Source: Bacteroidaceae bacterium
GTDB taxonomy: Bacteria > Bacteroidota > Bacteroidia > Bacteroidales > Barnesiellaceae_A
NCBI GenBank assembly: GCA_017532725.1
Contig: JAFXIZ010000027.1
Coordinates: 1-51,910 of the forward strand
Direction of reading: 5' to 3'
Length of the DNA: 51,910 bases
Below, one piece after another: positions 18,195 through 25,186 of the stretch. Position 1 is the stretch's first letter, and every line of letters starts with the position of its first letter. The position numbers and the translations under genes are program-made. The notes under the pieces are model-generated. The model worked only from the letters and a program-made list of their open reading frames with translations. It was not told the DNA's origin and did not search any database.

Positions 18195-18221
18195 GGTATT
18201 ATGCTTGCGCAGTAGGCGGGG

Positions 18222-19259
18222 TTACTCCTCCAACGAGTTCCAGCCTTGAGCGCGCAGTTGTATTTCGCTACCGTCGCGAGCAATGAGGTATGCTCCCAAC
18301 GAAGGAGCAGTGATGTGTCCTATCACCTTAACACCCGGGATGGCACTAACGGCATCGTGTGCGGCAAGAGGAACAGTGAATAACAACTCATAGTCTTCAC
18401 CACCGTTGAGAGCAGCAGTGACAAGATTCATATTCAGTTCCTCGGCCATAACGGCAGTTTGGTAATCGATAGGAATACGGTCTTCATATACACGACAACC
18501 GGCATTACTCTGCTTGCAAATGTGCAACAACTCGGAAGATAGTCCGTCGGAGATATCCATCATAGCCGTAGGTGTAATACCGGCCTTGTCGAGAGCCTCG
18601 ATGATGTCGCGACGCGCCTCGGGCTTGAGTTGTCTTTCGAGGATATATTCCTTACCACCAAACTCGGGGTTAAAGTCGTCTTGACCGTTGAATGCACACT
18701 TCTCACGTTCGAGCAGTTGCAAGCCCATATAGGCAGCACCCAAATCGCCACTGACACAGATGAGGTCGTTTTCCTTGGCACCGTTGCGATAAACAATCTT
18801 CTCGCTCGACGCCTCGCCTATACAGGTGATGCTGATAGTGAGTCCTGTCATAGAGGCCGTTGTATCGCCACCCACGATATCGACATTGTAGTTGGCACAG
18901 GCCAAACGGATACCGGCATAAAGTTGCTCCAAGTCCTCGACCGAGAAACGCTTTGACACACCGAGCGAAACGGTAATTTGTCGGGGCGTGGCGTTCATAG
19001 CATATATGTCGGAGAAGTTTACTACAGCAGCCTTGTAGCCCAAGTGCGTCAAGGGAACGTATGTGAGGTCAAAGTGTACCCCTTCGAGCAGCAAGTCGGT
19101 AGTAACGAGTGTCTGCATATCGCCATACGACAGCACAGCAGCATCATCTCCAACAGCCTTGCGAGTAGAAGCATTGATGATAGGCATCTCGGCAGTGAGT
19201 CGGTCAATCAGGCCGAACTCACCCAGCGATGCTATTTCGGTTCTTTTATCTTCTTGCAT
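18222..19259 (-). CDS. thiL: Thiamine-monophosphate kinase
   Basis: A 345-residue enzyme of the PurM/SelD-like ATP-grasp-unrelated superfamily that phosphorylates thiamine monophosphate to the active cofactor thiamine pyrophosphate. Motifs are GEFGLIDRL at the N-terminus, the Mg/ATP site GDDAAVL (about 37-43), TTDLLLEGVHFDL, and the Asp pair VGGDTTAS. MMDISDGLSSEL and NGGEDYELLF mark the second half. Length is normal. It begins nine bases after the purine nucleoside phosphorylase gene and shares that promoter. Confidence 0.95.
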   Translation of the reverse strand: MQEDKRTEIASLGEFGLIDRLTAEMPIINASTRKAVGDDAAVLSYGDMQTLVTTDLLLEGVHFDLTYVPLTHLGYKAAVVNFSDIYAMNATPRQITVSLGVSKRFSVEDLEQLYAGIRLACANYNVDIVGGDTTASMTGLTISITCIGEASSEKIVYRNGAKENDLICVSGDLGAAYMGLQLLEREKCAFNGQDDFNPEFGGKEYILERQLKPEARRDIIEALDKAGITPTAMMDISDGLSSELLHICKQSNAGCRVYEDRIPIDYQTAVMAEELNMNLVTAALNGGEDYELLFTVPLAAHDAVSAIPGVKVIGHITAPSLGAYLIARDGSEIQLRAQGWNSLEE

Positions 19260-19268
19260 GCTGAATCT

Positions 19269-20081
19269 TTAGCACTCGGTTACCAATTCTTGCATAATGC
19301 GAGTCATAAGAGGTTGAGCAGCATTTGCAGCCTTTTGTACGTCCTCGTGCGAGCATTTTTCGACAATACCCTCAACACCCAAGTCGGTAATAACCGAAAT
19401 GGCAAAAACCTCCATACCACCGTGACGAGCCACGATAACCTCGGGGACAGTACTCATACCAACAGCGTCGCCACCGATGCGATAGAAGTAGCGATACTCG
19501 GCAGGGGTTTCAAAAGTAGGACCTTGAGTACCCACATATACACCGTGTTGTACTTTTATGCCATTGCGAGCAGCAATTTCGTTGGCTTTGGCAATGAGAC
19601 GGGGCGAGTATGCTTCGCTCATATCGGGGAAACGAGTACCCAACTCTTCGTGATTCTTGCCACGCAAGGGATGCTCGGGGAAGAGGTTGATGTGGTCGGT
19701 AATAATCATAATATCACCCACCTTAAAGTTGGGATTCATACCACCGGCAGCATTAGAAACAAAGAGTGTCTTGATACCCATAGCCTTGAAAACACGCACA
19801 GGGAATGTAACTTGTTTCATATCATAGCCTTCGTAGAAGTGGAAGCGACCTTGCATAGCCAACACCTCTTTTCCACCCAATTTACCGAAGATGAGTTTAC
19901 CACTATGACCTTCGACAGTAGAAACGGGGAAGTGAGGGATAGTTTCGTATGGGATTTCGATTTTATCGGTGATATGGTCGGCAAGATGACCCAAGCCTGT
20001 TCCCAGAATAATACCTGTTTCGGGACGATAACTTACCATAGTCTTGAGGTAAGCAGCAGTTTGATTAATTTTGTTAAGCAT
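19269..20081 (-). CDS. Purine-nucleoside phosphorylase (trimeric type)
   Basis: A 270-residue salvage enzyme that splits inosine and guanosine with phosphate. Family features are the phosphate-binding ILGTGLGHLAD, GRFHFYEGY, the base site FVSNAAGGMNP, and GVYVGTQGPTFETPAEYR followed by DAVGMSTVPEVIVARH. These match the PNPase/MTAP class. The ATG at 20081 is preferred to a TTG at 20087. A strong promoter lies 40-70 bp upstream. In related genomes the PNP-thiL pair often follows lpxK, which is absent here; tRNA-Cys takes that place. Confidence 0.95.
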   Translation of the reverse strand: MLNKINQTAAYLKTMVSYRPETGIILGTGLGHLADHITDKIEIPYETIPHFPVSTVEGHSGKLIFGKLGGKEVLAMQGRFHFYEGYDMKQVTFPVRVFKAMGIKTLFVSNAAGGMNPNFKVGDIMIITDHINLFPEHPLRGKNHEELGTRFPDMSEAYSPRLIAKANEIAARNGIKVQHGVYVGTQGPTFETPAEYRYFYRIGGDAVGMSTVPEVIVARHGGMEVFAISVITDLGVEGIVEKCSHEDVQKAANAAQPLMTRIMQELVTEC

Positions 20082-20124
20082 ATCCAATATTTTTAAGGGT
20101 TTATATTCGCTAATTGGTAATTAG

Positions 20125-20154
20125 CAAAGATAAAGAAAAAACGTAGAAACACAA
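20125..20154 (-). promoter_or_regulatory. Promoter for the PNP-thiL operon
   Basis: On the minus strand, TTG (20154-20152), 19 bp, then TATCTTTG (20132-20125): an exact consensus 43 bp before the ATG. Confidence 0.75.
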
Positions 20155-20169
20155 GCGTATAAGGCATAA

Positions 20170-20202
20170 AAAAAGTCTTAAACCAAAGGCTTAAGACTTT
20201 TT
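20170..20202 (-). terminator. Terminator of tRNA-Cys
   Basis: Arms 20170-20181 and 20191-20202 (AAAAAGTCTTAA/TTAAGACTTTTT) form a hairpin just downstream of the tRNA on the minus strand, followed by a T-run on that strand. Confidence 0.75.
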
Positions 20203-20217
20203 ATTAATGAAATTGAG

Positions 20218-20288
20218 AGGTGCCTGGCGGATTCGAACCGCCGTAAACGGTTTTGCAGACCGGCTCCTAGCCACTCGGACAAGGCACC
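20218..20288 (-). tRNA. tRNA-Cys (anticodon GCA)
   Basis: A 71-nt cloverleaf on the minus strand. The acceptor GGTGCCT pairs with AGGCACC, the discriminator is U, the anticodon loop is CTGCAAA with GCA, and the T arm GGCGGTTCGAATCCGCC is perfect. CCA is not encoded. Promoter and terminator are both recognisable. Confidence 0.97.
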
Positions 20289-20304
20289 CTTGTGTTTTGC
20301 GATG

Positions 20305-20335
20305 CAAAGTTAATGTTATTTATCGGAATGTGCAA
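20305..20335 (-). promoter_or_regulatory. Promoter of tRNA-Cys, overlapping the end of the Cys-rich protein gene
   Basis: Minus strand TTG (20335-20333), 20 bp, TAACTTTG (20312-20305). The -33 element lies inside the last codons of the FeoB-associated gene, whose stop is at 20316. Confidence 0.7.
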
Positions 20336-20528
20336 TGTTTTTGTCCTTTTTTTTACATTCTTGTGAAATGTTTTTTCGTGAAGGGCATTGCGCATAGGGG
20401 CAGTCGCCACAGTTACAGCCTGTTACATCATTACTACGGCGTATGCTGCGCACGATATAACGCACTATAATAATAGCCACGACAGCCAATATTACATATA
20501 CCACTATCTGTTGCACCTGTACTGTCAT
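20316..20528 (-). CDS. FeoB-associated Cys-rich membrane protein
   Basis: A 70-residue protein with one N-terminal membrane helix (IVVYVILAVVAIIIVRYIV) and a cytoplasmic-side cluster GCNCGDCPYAQC, ending in a charged tail with one more Cys. It matches the small family that follows feoB in Bacteroidota and Firmicutes and that may function like FeoC in ferrous iron transport. The ATG at 20528 is two bases after the feoB stop, whereas the longer frame from 20579 would sit inside feoB. It is the last gene of the hemerythrin-LuxR-feoAB operon. Confidence 0.88.
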   Translation of the reverse strand: MTVQVQQIVVYVILAVVAIIIVRYIVRSIRRSNDVTGCNCGDCPYAQCPSRKNISQECKKKDKNIAHSDK

Positions 20529-20530
20529 TG

Positions 20531-22903
20531 CTACACGAATAGAGAGCCTATCTGGAACACCATAAAGGCGCACAGCCAAGCGACAAATGTGTTATATACG
20601 ACCGAGAATGCGCCCCACTTCCAACTGCCTGTTTCCTTGGCAACTGCCGTTATGGAGGCTATACAAGGCACATATAACGACACAAATATGAGGAACGAGG
20701 CTGCCACCAAGGGAGTAAAATCGGAATGTCCTGTTACGGGATCGGGTTGTGTCAACTTCTCGGACAACGCTTCGGGGGCTTCATCGCCACCGGCATATAA
20801 CACGCCGAGTGTACTTACAACAAGTTCCTTGGCAGCCGTACCCGAAATGAGTGCAATAGTGACTTTCCAATTGAAACCAAGAGGCTCGACAATGGGCGAT
20901 ATAGCCCTGCCAAGACGACCCATATAGGATTCGGCTTGTTGTTCGGCAGCCTGCTGTGGAGTAAGTTCGCCTTCGACATCGGGACGTGGATAGTAACTCA
21001 AAGCCCATACAGCGACCGAAGCAACGAGTATGATACCACCCATCTTGCGCAGGTATTGCTCGGCTTTGCTCCACATATGGCGGCAAGTAGCCTTGAATGT
21101 GGGTATGCGATATGGGGGCAACTCCATTACAAAGGGAGTTTCATCCTCCTTGAAGTGGAATCGGCGCAACAACTTGGCTGTAAGGAATGCTACAAGAATG
21201 CCCGACAGATATAGTATAAGGAATGCCCAGCCGACGTGTCGGGGGAAGAATGTACCTATATAGAGAATGTATATGGGCAGTCGTGCGCTACAAGAGATAA
21301 AGGGGTTGATAAGTATGGTTATGAGGCGACTGCTGCGACTCTCGATGGTGCGCGTAGCCATAATAGCAGGTACGTTGCAACCAAATCCCATAACAAGAGG
21401 GATAAACGACTTACCGTGCAAGCCCATCTTGTGCATAGCCTTGTCCATAATAAATGCAGCACGCGCCATATAGCCCGAGTCTTCCATAAGAGATATAAAG
21501 AGATACAGGATGAGTATATTGGGCAGGAATACGATAACACCCCCTACTCCACCTAATATACCGTCGATAAGCAGGTCTTTGAGAGGTCCTGCCGGCATAA
21601 TACCGTGTAGCCACGAAGACAACGCAGCAACGCCCTCTTCTATCCACGACATAGGATAAGCACCTAATACAAAGGTAGCCTCGAACATAAGGAACATCAG
21701 TAGGATGAAGATGGGTATGCCCACCACGCGATTGGTAACCAGCGAGTCGATTACGCGCGTAACGTTGCGTTCGTCTTGCTTGCCTTGTGTCATTGTTTCT
21801 TGCAAGGCTCCCGATATAAAGCCATACTTTTCGTTTGCAACGGCTTGTTCAATATCTTCGTGCAACGTATCTTCAATCTCGGCGCGCAACTTTTCGCTAT
21901 GCGCCTTGATGGCGTCGAAGTTGTCATTCTCGGCCAACATCGAATATACCTCTTTATCGCCTTCGAGCATCTTCAGTGCAAGGTATCGTGGCGAGAAACG
22001 CAAGGCAGTCTTGCTGTTGCGCAAATCCTCCTTTAGTTCGTTTATACCTTGTTCTATAACGGCACCGTGGTTGACGTGAACGTGTCGCACCGACTTATTG
22101 CGACGTTCATATACTTCTATAACCGTATCGAATAGTTCTTCTATTCCCTTGCCTGTGCGCGAAACGGTGGGTACCATAGGCACACCTATCATATCGCCCA
22201 ACAACTTGTAATCGAGGTGCGCACCACTGCGCTCCAACTCATCGTACATATTGAGGGCAATGACCAGGCTGTGGTCCATATCGATGAGTTCGGTAGTGAG
22301 GTAGAGATTACGCTCGAGGTTGGATGCCACCACCACGTTGACAATAACGTCGGGCATCTCGTTGTTGAGATAGCGACGCACATACAACTCCTCGGGTGTA
22401 TAGGTCGATAACGAGTAAGTACCCGGCAGGTCGAAGATATTGATGCGATAGCCTTTATAATCGAAGTGACCGGCCTTGGCATCGACGGTAACACCACTGT
22501 AGTTGCCAACGTGCTCGTTGGCACCCGAGGCTACGTTGAAGAGCGATGTCTTGCCACAGTTGGGATTACCCACAAGAGCAATATTGATGGTCTTACCCTT
22601 CAACTCGGCAACGTGCGCCGGTGTATAATCGTCGGCCGTAGTACCGTGCGAAACGAGAGGCTCGACACTTTGAGACTCCTCATTGGTAACCACCTCAATA
22701 AGATTGGCCTCACTGCGACGCAGTGAAACCTCGTAATCCATAATCTTGAATTTGATAGGGTCGCGAAGAGGAGCATTCAACTCGGCAACCACCTCTTGTC
22801 CCCTGACAAATCCCATTTCGATGATGCGCTTGCGGAAAGCACCACGACCGAGTACTTTCACGACAATTGCCTTTTCGCCTATTTTAAGTTCCGATAATCG
22901 CAT
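20531..22903 (-). CDS. feoB: Ferrous iron transporter, FeoA-FeoB fusion
   Basis: A 790-residue inner-membrane Fe(II) importer. Residues 1-72 are a FeoA-type SH3 domain (MRLSELKIGEKAIVVKVLG). After a linker comes the GTPase domain with G1 GNPNCGKTS (112-120), G2 near GVTVD, G3 DLPG (158-161) and G4 N218-M-Y-D221, the usual FeoB variant of NKxD. A helical domain follows, then two membrane Gate regions containing the conserved Cys segments GFGCNVPAIMATR and FISCSARLPIY and the later YVPCIASITAVAKE. The FeoA-FeoB fusion is common in Bacteroidota. It starts 17 bp after the LuxR-type regulator gene, linking iron uptake to the two upstream sensor-like genes. Confidence 0.96.
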   Translation of the reverse strand: MRLSELKIGEKAIVVKVLGRGAFRKRIIEMGFVRGQEVVAELNAPLRDPIKFKIMDYEVSLRRSEANLIEVVTNEESQSVEPLVSHGTTADDYTPAHVAELKGKTINIALVGNPNCGKTSLFNVASGANEHVGNYSGVTVDAKAGHFDYKGYRINIFDLPGTYSLSTYTPEELYVRRYLNNEMPDVIVNVVVASNLERNLYLTTELIDMDHSLVIALNMYDELERSGAHLDYKLLGDMIGVPMVPTVSRTGKGIEELFDTVIEVYERRNKSVRHVHVNHGAVIEQGINELKEDLRNSKTALRFSPRYLALKMLEGDKEVYSMLAENDNFDAIKAHSEKLRAEIEDTLHEDIEQAVANEKYGFISGALQETMTQGKQDERNVTRVIDSLVTNRVVGIPIFILLMFLMFEATFVLGAYPMSWIEEGVAALSSWLHGIMPAGPLKDLLIDGILGGVGGVIVFLPNILILYLFISLMEDSGYMARAAFIMDKAMHKMGLHGKSFIPLVMGFGCNVPAIMATRTIESRSSRLITILINPFISCSARLPIYILYIGTFFPRHVGWAFLILYLSGILVAFLTAKLLRRFHFKEDETPFVMELPPYRIPTFKATCRHMWSKAEQYLRKMGGIILVASVAVWALSYYPRPDVEGELTPQQAAEQQAESYMGRLGRAISPIVEPLGFNWKVTIALISGTAAKELVVSTLGVLYAGGDEAPEALSEKLTQPDPVTGHSDFTPLVAASFLIFVSLYVPCIASITAVAKETGSWKWGAFSVVYNTFVAWLCAFMVFQIGSLFV

Positions 22904-22920
22904 TTCAAAAAAAATCTTAT

Positions 22921-23508
22921 TTACTCCACCTCCTTGATATCGATAAGGTTGTTGAGAATGGCATAAACCGTAAGTCCCGATACCGACTTGATACCCGTCT
23001 TGCGTGTGAGATTCTTACGGTGAGTAATAACAGTGTGTACCGAGAGGTGATACTGCTCGGCAATGCTTTTGTTGGTCATACCCTTGGCAACAGCAACAAG
23101 TATCTCCTTTTCACGATCGGATAGTTCGGTCGATTCGGTAGCCGGCTCGGCAGTTTCGAGCATTTGTCGCAACTTTACAGCGACACGCTCACGACTATCG
23201 GAAATGTCGATAGTTGTCTTGAAGTAGCGTAACACATCCGGCTCGATATATTGATAAACCAAGGCAGCAAAAGCCACATTGGGCAGACGCTGTGCCAAAT
23301 CATCGAGTTCGCCACGTTTTTTCGTATCAATCATAGCAGGATTGACAATAACAATATCGGGGCGCAACGGAATGATGCGCTCGATGTAGTGTCCGTCGGC
23401 AATGATGGCACTCACTTCATATCCCTTTATTTCGTCTATCATAAGCCTCAACCCTTGAGCAACCATAGCGTAAGGCTCGATGATGACTATACGTTTGTTA
23501 GTTGTCAT
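22921..23508 (-). CDS. LuxR-family regulator with a degenerate receiver domain
   Basis: A 195-residue DNA-binding protein. Residues 128-195 are a LuxR/FixJ helix-turn-helix (LSDREKEILVAVAKGMTNKSIAEQYHLS...). The N-terminal half has the length and strand pattern of a receiver domain, but the acidic pocket reads E11-P12 instead of two Asp, and the phosphoacceptor position in DIVIVNPAMI is Asn56. Phosphorylation is therefore unlikely, and control is probably by another signal or partner. The ATG at 23508 is chosen; it overlaps the hemerythrin gene by 11 bp. Likely target (inferred): its own operon, including feoAB. Confidence 0.88.
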   Translation of the reverse strand: MTTNKRIVIIEPYAMVAQGLRLMIDEIKGYEVSAIIADGHYIERIIPLRPDIVIVNPAMIDTKKRGELDDLAQRLPNVAFAALVYQYIEPDVLRYFKTTIDISDSRERVAVKLRQMLETAEPATESTELSDREKEILVAVAKGMTNKSIAEQYHLSVHTVITHRKNLTRKTGIKSVSGLTVYAILNNLIDIKEVE

Positions 23509-24208
23509 AGATAGTTTCTTCAAGGTGTTGCACCAAAGGTATGAGCACGACATCTTCGATAAAAGTGTGACGGCTCAAGTCCTCCTCGAGTGAGAAGATC
23601 TGGAATAGCAGTTCGGTAGTTTGAGCAGCCAATCCGATGCCACGCAAGTGCTTGACAAGGATATTTTTCAGGTCGCTCAATTTATCGTCGATGTTGCTAT
23701 GATTGTGGCTGAATGTATCAATATCGTATCCGGCTTGCTTCTTGTGGCACGCCATAAGGGTGCGAATATAGGGGAAAACCGTATCCTCCTCATACGAGAA
23801 GTGGTTGAGCACCTCCTGCTCGTACTCGGCAAAGAATCGTTGCAAAACGGCGCTGTGCGAGGGCGAGCATTGCGCAGATAGTGCCTCAAGTTGCTGCTTG
23901 ATGGGCACAATACGCGACTTGATATAATAGGAGTGCGAACGCGACAGGTAACTCAACAACTGCTCGACATCGAGTTGCTGTACCTCCTCTTTCGAGGGCA
24001 TATAATCGGTGTGCGAGTATATGTTGCATATCATCACAAAGAGTTTTGGCGACACACCTTGACGGATGCACTGATCCGAAACGCAGTTCTCACCTACGCC
24101 CAACTCCAACCCAAATCGAGGGAAGAGCAGGAGCAGATTATAGTCGGACTCGATGAGTTCAGCCATCTTCATTCGCGTAGAATACAACGGTATATTGCGG
24201 TCATTCAT
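23498..24208 (-). CDS. Hemerythrin-like di-iron protein (RIC/ScdA/YtfE-like)
   Basis: A 236-residue protein with a hemerythrin fold after an N-terminal segment containing two Cys (GENCVSDQCIRQG). Metal-ligand motifs are SRSHSYYIKSRI, two H-x3-E motifs (NHFSYEED and RHTFIED) and FSHNHSNIDDKL. This pattern matches iron-sulfur repair/nitric-oxide-response proteins of the RIC group, although the N-terminal ScdA domain is not exact. A di-iron site could sense oxygen, NO or iron. It is the first gene of the operon and overlaps the LuxR-type regulator, so the pair may form a one-component-plus-sensor circuit controlling FeoAB (inference). Confidence 0.86.
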   Translation of the reverse strand: MNDRNIPLYSTRMKMAELIESDYNLLLLFPRFGLELGVGENCVSDQCIRQGVSPKLFVMICNIYSHTDYMPSKEEVQQLDVEQLLSYLSRSHSYYIKSRIVPIKQQLEALSAQCSPSHSAVLQRFFAEYEQEVLNHFSYEEDTVFPYIRTLMACHKKQAGYDIDTFSHNHSNIDDKLSDLKNILVKHLRGIGLAAQTTELLFQIFSLEEDLSRHTFIEDVVLIPLVQHLEETIYDN

Positions 24209-24271
24209 AATCGTAATCTTTTATCAAAAACGGTGCGATAGCGTGATTGCCTCGGGGGCTGCTGTCACCGA

Positions 24272-24291
24272 TTTTGCATTGTGATGCAAAA
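24272..24291. promoter_or_regulatory. Perfect palindrome TTTTGCAT-N4-ATGCAAAA at the hemerythrin/feo promoter
   Basis: Eight-base arms at 24272-24279 and 24284-24291 flank TGTG. The right arm overlaps a minus-strand -7 box TATTTTTG (24294-24287), 80 bp ahead of the hemerythrin ATG. The geometry is that of a dimer operator, with four-base spacing like Crp/Fnr sites, and its position suggests repression. The binding protein is unknown. Confidence 0.6.
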
Positions 24292-24376
24292 ATACGAAAA
24301 ATTTTACTTTGTGGGCATACCGATATTTAGGTAAAATAAGGCGCGATATCCCCTATTGTGGCTACATATTACGAAG

Positions 24377-24409
24377 CGAGGCTGCACCATTTTTAATGGC
24401 ACAGCCTCG
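24377..24409. terminator. Hairpin CGAGGCTG...CAGCCTCG between DUF4890 gene and hemerythrin gene
   Basis: Eight-base outer arms (24377-24384 and 24402-24409), a two-base internal loop and an inner CCAT/ATGG stem. It lies after the DUF4890 gene on the minus strand. No good T-run follows on that strand, so termination is uncertain. It shares the AGGCTG/CAGCCT core with hairpins at 39481 and 49433. Confidence 0.55.
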
Positions 24410-24490
24410 GTAGCATTTTTGCGAATCAATTAATTCGGCTATAATATTAACTGCGATGAAGTGTTTTTTTAATCTATCTGCATTTTAGGT

Positions 24491-24964
24491 TTATTTATTC
24501 ATCTTCTCGCAGGGTTTCTCCACACAGCAACTGTCGTTGCGCATAGGACGGTTTTTGCCTCTCATCTCGGGACAAGGACGCATACTGTCTTTACCCATCT
24601 TGTGCATACCTCTGTGGTGACGCATCTCTTTCTTATCGGGGCGTTGCTTGCGCATCTCTTGCATCTTGGCTTTTTGCTCGGGAGTAAGGATTTTGTCGAT
24701 ATTCTCTTGGTGTTTCTTGCGAGCAGCATCGACCGATTGACGTGCACCCTTCTTCTCCTTGTTCATCTCCTCCTTCGAGGCTTTGATTTGCTCTATTTGC
24801 TCATCGGTAAGGTTGAGTTCTTGCACTATTTTGGTACAACGTTTCTGCATAAATTCAGCCTTATCTTGTTGCTTGCAATCATCTTTTTTACACTCTTGAG
24901 CAAAGGCTACACTCGACATTGACATAGCACATATTACGAGTGCCGACATAAATACTTTTTTCAT
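24491..24964 (-). CDS. DUF4890/Spy-CpxP-like periplasmic protein
   Basis: A 157-residue exported protein with signal peptide MKKVFMSALVICAMSMSSVA (mature start near AFA-Q). The body is highly charged and helical with two LTxxQ motifs, LTDEQIEQIK and LTPEQKAKM, the hallmark of Spy/CpxP periplasmic chaperones and stress sensors. The C-terminal third is rich in His, Met and Cys (MRHHRGMHKMGK, DSCCVEKPCEK), which could bind metal, although this is inferred. It stands alone between two hairpins; no consensus promoter was found. DUF4890 members occur throughout Bacteroidales without known function. Confidence 0.83.
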   Translation of the reverse strand: MKKVFMSALVICAMSMSSVAFAQECKKDDCKQQDKAEFMQKRCTKIVQELNLTDEQIEQIKASKEEMNKEKKGARQSVDAARKKHQENIDKILTPEQKAKMQEMRKQRPDKKEMRHHRGMHKMGKDSMRPCPEMRGKNRPMRNDSCCVEKPCEKMNK

Positions 24965-25132
24965 AATTCTACGTTTTTAGGTTTATAATTTTTTTGTTTC
25001 TTATTCGCTTTCTCTGTGCGTTTGTCATTATGACTATGGGAAGAGATTATGGTTTAAAATCGGCTTAAATTTTTTCTCATTTTAACAAATAACATCGTTA
25101 ACCGTTAACAAAGTCGTATAACCAAACAAGGA

Positions 25133-25166
25133 CAAAAAAACGGCGATTTCGCAATGAAATCGCCGT
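25133..25166 (-). terminator. Terminator of the 1169-residue secreted protein gene
   Basis: CGGCGATTTC-GCAAT-GAAATCGCCG stem (25141-25165) with seven T on the minus strand immediately after, 20 bp beyond the gene's stop codon. Confidence 0.9.
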
Positions 25167-25186
25167 AGATAGTATTGATGGTATTA

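Noticed and set aside
18978-20096. 372-codon open frame on the plus strand opposite thiL and PNP
   Set aside because: Shadow of two well-conserved enzymes with overlapping promoter evidence on the minus strand.
18135-20100. Thiamine pyrophosphate riboswitch near thiL
   Set aside because: No THI-box-like conserved sequence upstream of the PNP-thiL operon; the leader is about 40 bases.
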